From positions 1,467,501 to 1,531,500 of the forward strand of contig JBBBDQ010001279.1 of assembly GCA_037127315.1 (NCBI GenBank): 64,000 nucleotides of DNA, given 5' to 3'. The notes beneath the pieces are model-generated. The model was not told the origin of the DNA. It saw nothing but the letters and a program-made list of their open reading frames with translations, and ran no database searches. Positions 62,151 through 64,000 of the stretch are shown here, piece by piece. Position 1 is the first letter of the stretch; each line of letters opens with the position of its first letter. Made by a program: the position numbers and the translations under genes. Source of the DNA: Ascarosepion bandense (taxonomy: Eukaryota > Mollusca > Cephalopoda > Sepiida > Sepiidae).

Positions 62151-62705
62151 TATATATATATATGGTTATGTCAATTTTACATTGCTACATTGAAATTTCT
62201 ATGTTTCGAGATTAATTCTCATCATCAGGCAATGTTGGTGTGGCTGTGCAGACGATTTACATTTAAAATTTTAAATGTAAATTATTATTATAATATAATA
62301 TAATATAATTTAATTATATGGTTATGTCAATTCTACATTGCTACATTGAAATTTCTATGTTTCGAGATTAATCCTCATTATCAGGCAATGTTGGTGTGGT
62401 TGTGCAGACGATTTACATTTAAAATTTTAAATGTAAATTATTATTATAATATAATATAATATAATTTAATTATATGGTTATGTCAACTACATTGCTACTG
62501 AAATTTCTATGTTTCGAGATTAATTCATCATCAGGCAATGTTGGTGTAGGTTGTGCAGACAATTTACATTTAAAATTTTAAATGTAAATTGTCTGCACAA
62601 CCACACCAACATTGCCTGATGATGAGAATTAATCTCGAAACAGAAATTTCAATGTAGCAATGTAGAATTGACATAACCATATAATTATATTATATTATAT
62701 TATAT
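62151..62705. repeat. Repeat R5: three 156-bp units plus an inverted copy
   Basis: GGTTATGTCAA landmarks at about 62164, 62320 and 62476 (156-bp spacing). Each unit contains CTATGTTTCGAGATTAAT, CAGGCAATGTTGGTGT and the small palindrome TTTACATTTAAAATTTTAAA. From about 62575 to 62690 the third unit is repeated in reverse complement. Confidence 0.9.
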
Positions 62706-62769
62706 TATATTATATTATATTATATTAAGCTCTATAATACTCATTATATTGAGCACTGTTTATAATAAA

Positions 62770-62823
62770 ATAAATGCCAGAGCACTCAAAATATAAAAAA
62801 AACCTTGAGTCATCTTCACTTAG

Positions 62824-62869
<46 letters not shown>

Positions 62870-62925
62870 CTAAGTGAAGATGATTCAAGGTTTTTTTTAT
62901 ATTTTGAGTGCTCTGGCATTTATTT
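62770..62925. repeat. Palindrome with (TA)n loop, about 57-bp arms
   Basis: 62770-62826 (ATGCCAGAGCACTCAAAATA, GAGTCATCTTCACTTAGAAA) is repeated inverted at 62864-62923; the spacer is pure (TA)n. Confidence 0.95.
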
Positions 62926-62948
62926 TTAGACGACAATTTATTCATGGC

Positions 62949-63002
<54 letters not shown>

Positions 63003-63030
63003 GCCATGAATAAATTGTCGTCTAAAAATG
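62922..63030. repeat. Second palindrome with (TA)n loop, about 31-bp arms
   Basis: TAGACGACAATTTATTCATG, GCACCC and its inverse GGGTGCCATGAATAAATTGT, CGTC flank a (TA)n of about 45 bp. It directly follows the previous palindrome. Confidence 0.95.
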
Positions 63031-63049
63031 AAAATAACACTGACATCTT

Positions 63050-63310
63050 ATTTTTATGGATATATTTACCAAAATTACGCACAAACATCCTAAAATACTA
63101 TCGAGTAAGTTTATACAATAAGATCCCCATTGGTTTCAACCACGGCCTCCAGATGACTTCGGAATCTCCTGCAACTCTTCTAGACGGTTTTCTTGTTTCA
63201 CTTGGTGAATGCTGCTATAATCCTTGCCTTTAGTTCGTCTTTGGTGTTACAAGGAGTTTTGTTTGTCTCTTGCCTAACTGCACCTCACCCATCAGAATCA
63301 TTTTTCTTGT
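63050..63310 (-). mobile_element. Tc1/mariner-type transposase C-terminal fragment
   Basis: The minus strand gives GAVRQETNKTPCNTKDELKA, RIIAAFTK, then RRFRSHLEAVVETNGDL. The same kind of C-terminal block as the fragment at 56940 but a different family. No catalytic residues remain. Confidence 0.7.
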
Positions 63311-63544
63311 TTAACTGTTTATTGTTTTTTTTTTAAATAATTATTTCTAGTTTTCTCTTAGCATGATTTGCAATTTTTTATTATTAATTTTGTATGAGTC
63401 TGCTCTTTTTTAGGATTTCCCATTGAATTTTGGTGAGGATTCATTGTTAAGTGTAGAAAGTTGGATTGAAAATTAAATGTTTATTTATTTTTTGTATTGT
63501 TGCTTAAGTTTCTGCCTGTATGTTTGTGCTTTATATATATATTT
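63311..63544. other. Unassigned T-rich stretch
   Basis: Nothing recognised. Confidence 0.4.
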
Positions 63545-64000
63545 TTTTAATTGTATCACCCCGAGCAAGGCGGTAACACCACTGATGTGCAGGGGGCTAC
63601 GTAATAGTGAAAAGATTCGAAAAGATAAAGTCGGAAACCACATCCTAAACAGGGAACAAGGGATGAGCTTCTTAACCTGTTCAATAGACATGGGTGGAGT
63701 GTGAACAAGGCGATAGATAGATCTATCTACTCCAATTGAAAAAACAAAAACAAAGTTAGAAGATTGGAAAAGAGAAAGCCGGAAACCATATCCTAAACAG
63801 GGAACAAGGGATGAGCCTCTTAACCTGTTCAATAGACGTGGGTGGAGTGTGAACAAGGCGATAGATAGATCTATCTACTCCAATTGAAAAAACAAAAACA
63901 AAGTTAGAAGATTGGAAAAGATAAAGCCGGAAACCATATCTTAAACAGGGAACAAGGGATGAGCCTCTTAACCTGTTCAATAGATGTGGGTGGAGTGTGA
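63545..64000 (-). mobile_element. LINE A subfamily 3' end with 148-bp tandem repeats
   Basis: 3' end at the low coordinate (TTGTATCACCCCGAGCAAGG, ACCACTGATGTGCAGGGGGC). The repeat then follows, with CGGAAACCACATCCTAAAC landmarks at 63632, 63780 and 63928 (148-bp spacing); it runs off the window. Each unit includes GAACAAGGGATGAGC.TCTTA, AACCTGTTCAATAGA and GATAGATAGATCTATCTA. Matches the two-copy version at 55180-55477. Confidence 0.9.

Noticed and set aside
1..64000. A defence, toxin-antitoxin, biosynthetic or viral system
   Set aside because: I found no gene cluster, no intact host gene and no viral structural or replication genes; all recognisable coding sequence is LINE or Tc1/mariner.

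Overview
This is eukaryotic, AT-rich, repeat-dominated DNA with no host gene that I can identify with confidence. It is most likely intergenic or deep intronic sequence from a mollusc, and a cephalopod is my best guess. The reasons are several tRNA-derived SINE families present in many copies, long (TA)n and (CA)n microsatellites, non-LTR retrotransposons with an RT of the CR1/Jockey type, a second endonuclease-RT type LINE, and decayed mariner/Tc1 transposases. The species guess rests on the general look of the SINEs and LINEs and was not checked against any database. There are no operons, CRISPR arrays, phage or intact tRNA genes. All protein-like sequence is retrotransposon RT or transposase, almost all of it broken. 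Two short stretches (33063-33230 and 6409-6906) could be coding but are unrecognised.

Family names used here are my own. LINE A has RT motifs including YADDTTIY, a C-terminal ...RLWNSLP... tail and a 3' end reading ...GTGGCAGT..CTTGCTTGGGGTGAAATGATT plus A/TA tail. LINE B is an endonuclease-RT type family (SVLTEDGKCDTEIRR, ETKKRVLDCYVIS, YRRMLRIPWTEHVS). SINE A is tRNA-headed with a conserved body, SINEs B to E are further tRNA-headed families, element H is a GC-rich hairpin element, and element M is an AT-rich hAT-like MITE.

Layout. 0-9.5 kb: decayed mariner, SINEs and LINE B fragments, one carrying a 105-bp internal array. 9.5-13 kb: a 29-bp satellite split by a solo LTR. 13-20.2 kb: element M copies, a SINE A copy split by a second solo LTR of the same family, a third LTR-like insertion, and a mariner fragment. 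20.5-25.6 kb: LINE B with a 156-bp internal array, a satellite made of SINE heads, a GC-rich insert, and a 46-bp satellite split by LINE A. 26-34.4 kb: element H, a complete element M, SINEs, a strong 62-bp-arm hairpin and small tandem repeats. 35-47.8 kb: LINE A copies on both strands, including the longest RT reading frame (39497-40192), a 5S rRNA-derived pseudogene, and a CCATCC-rich array derived from a LINE A 3' end. 47.9-56.9 kb: more SINE-head satellite, element H with a 21-bp target duplication, SINE D and C copies, LINE B, and an 830-bp purine tract. 57-64 kb: transposase fragments, SINE E and A copies, a LINE B with about 5.5 in-frame 156-bp repeats, three long (TA)n-centred or AT-centred palindromes, and a LINE 3' end with 148-bp repeats running off the window.

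The main theme is that tandem duplication and retrotransposon insertion repeatedly act on each other. LINE coding segments are themselves tandemly expanded in multiples of a codon. SINE heads and LINE 3' ends have become satellites. Three separate satellites are each interrupted by a retroelement, and in two of them the monomers on the two sides belong to different variants.
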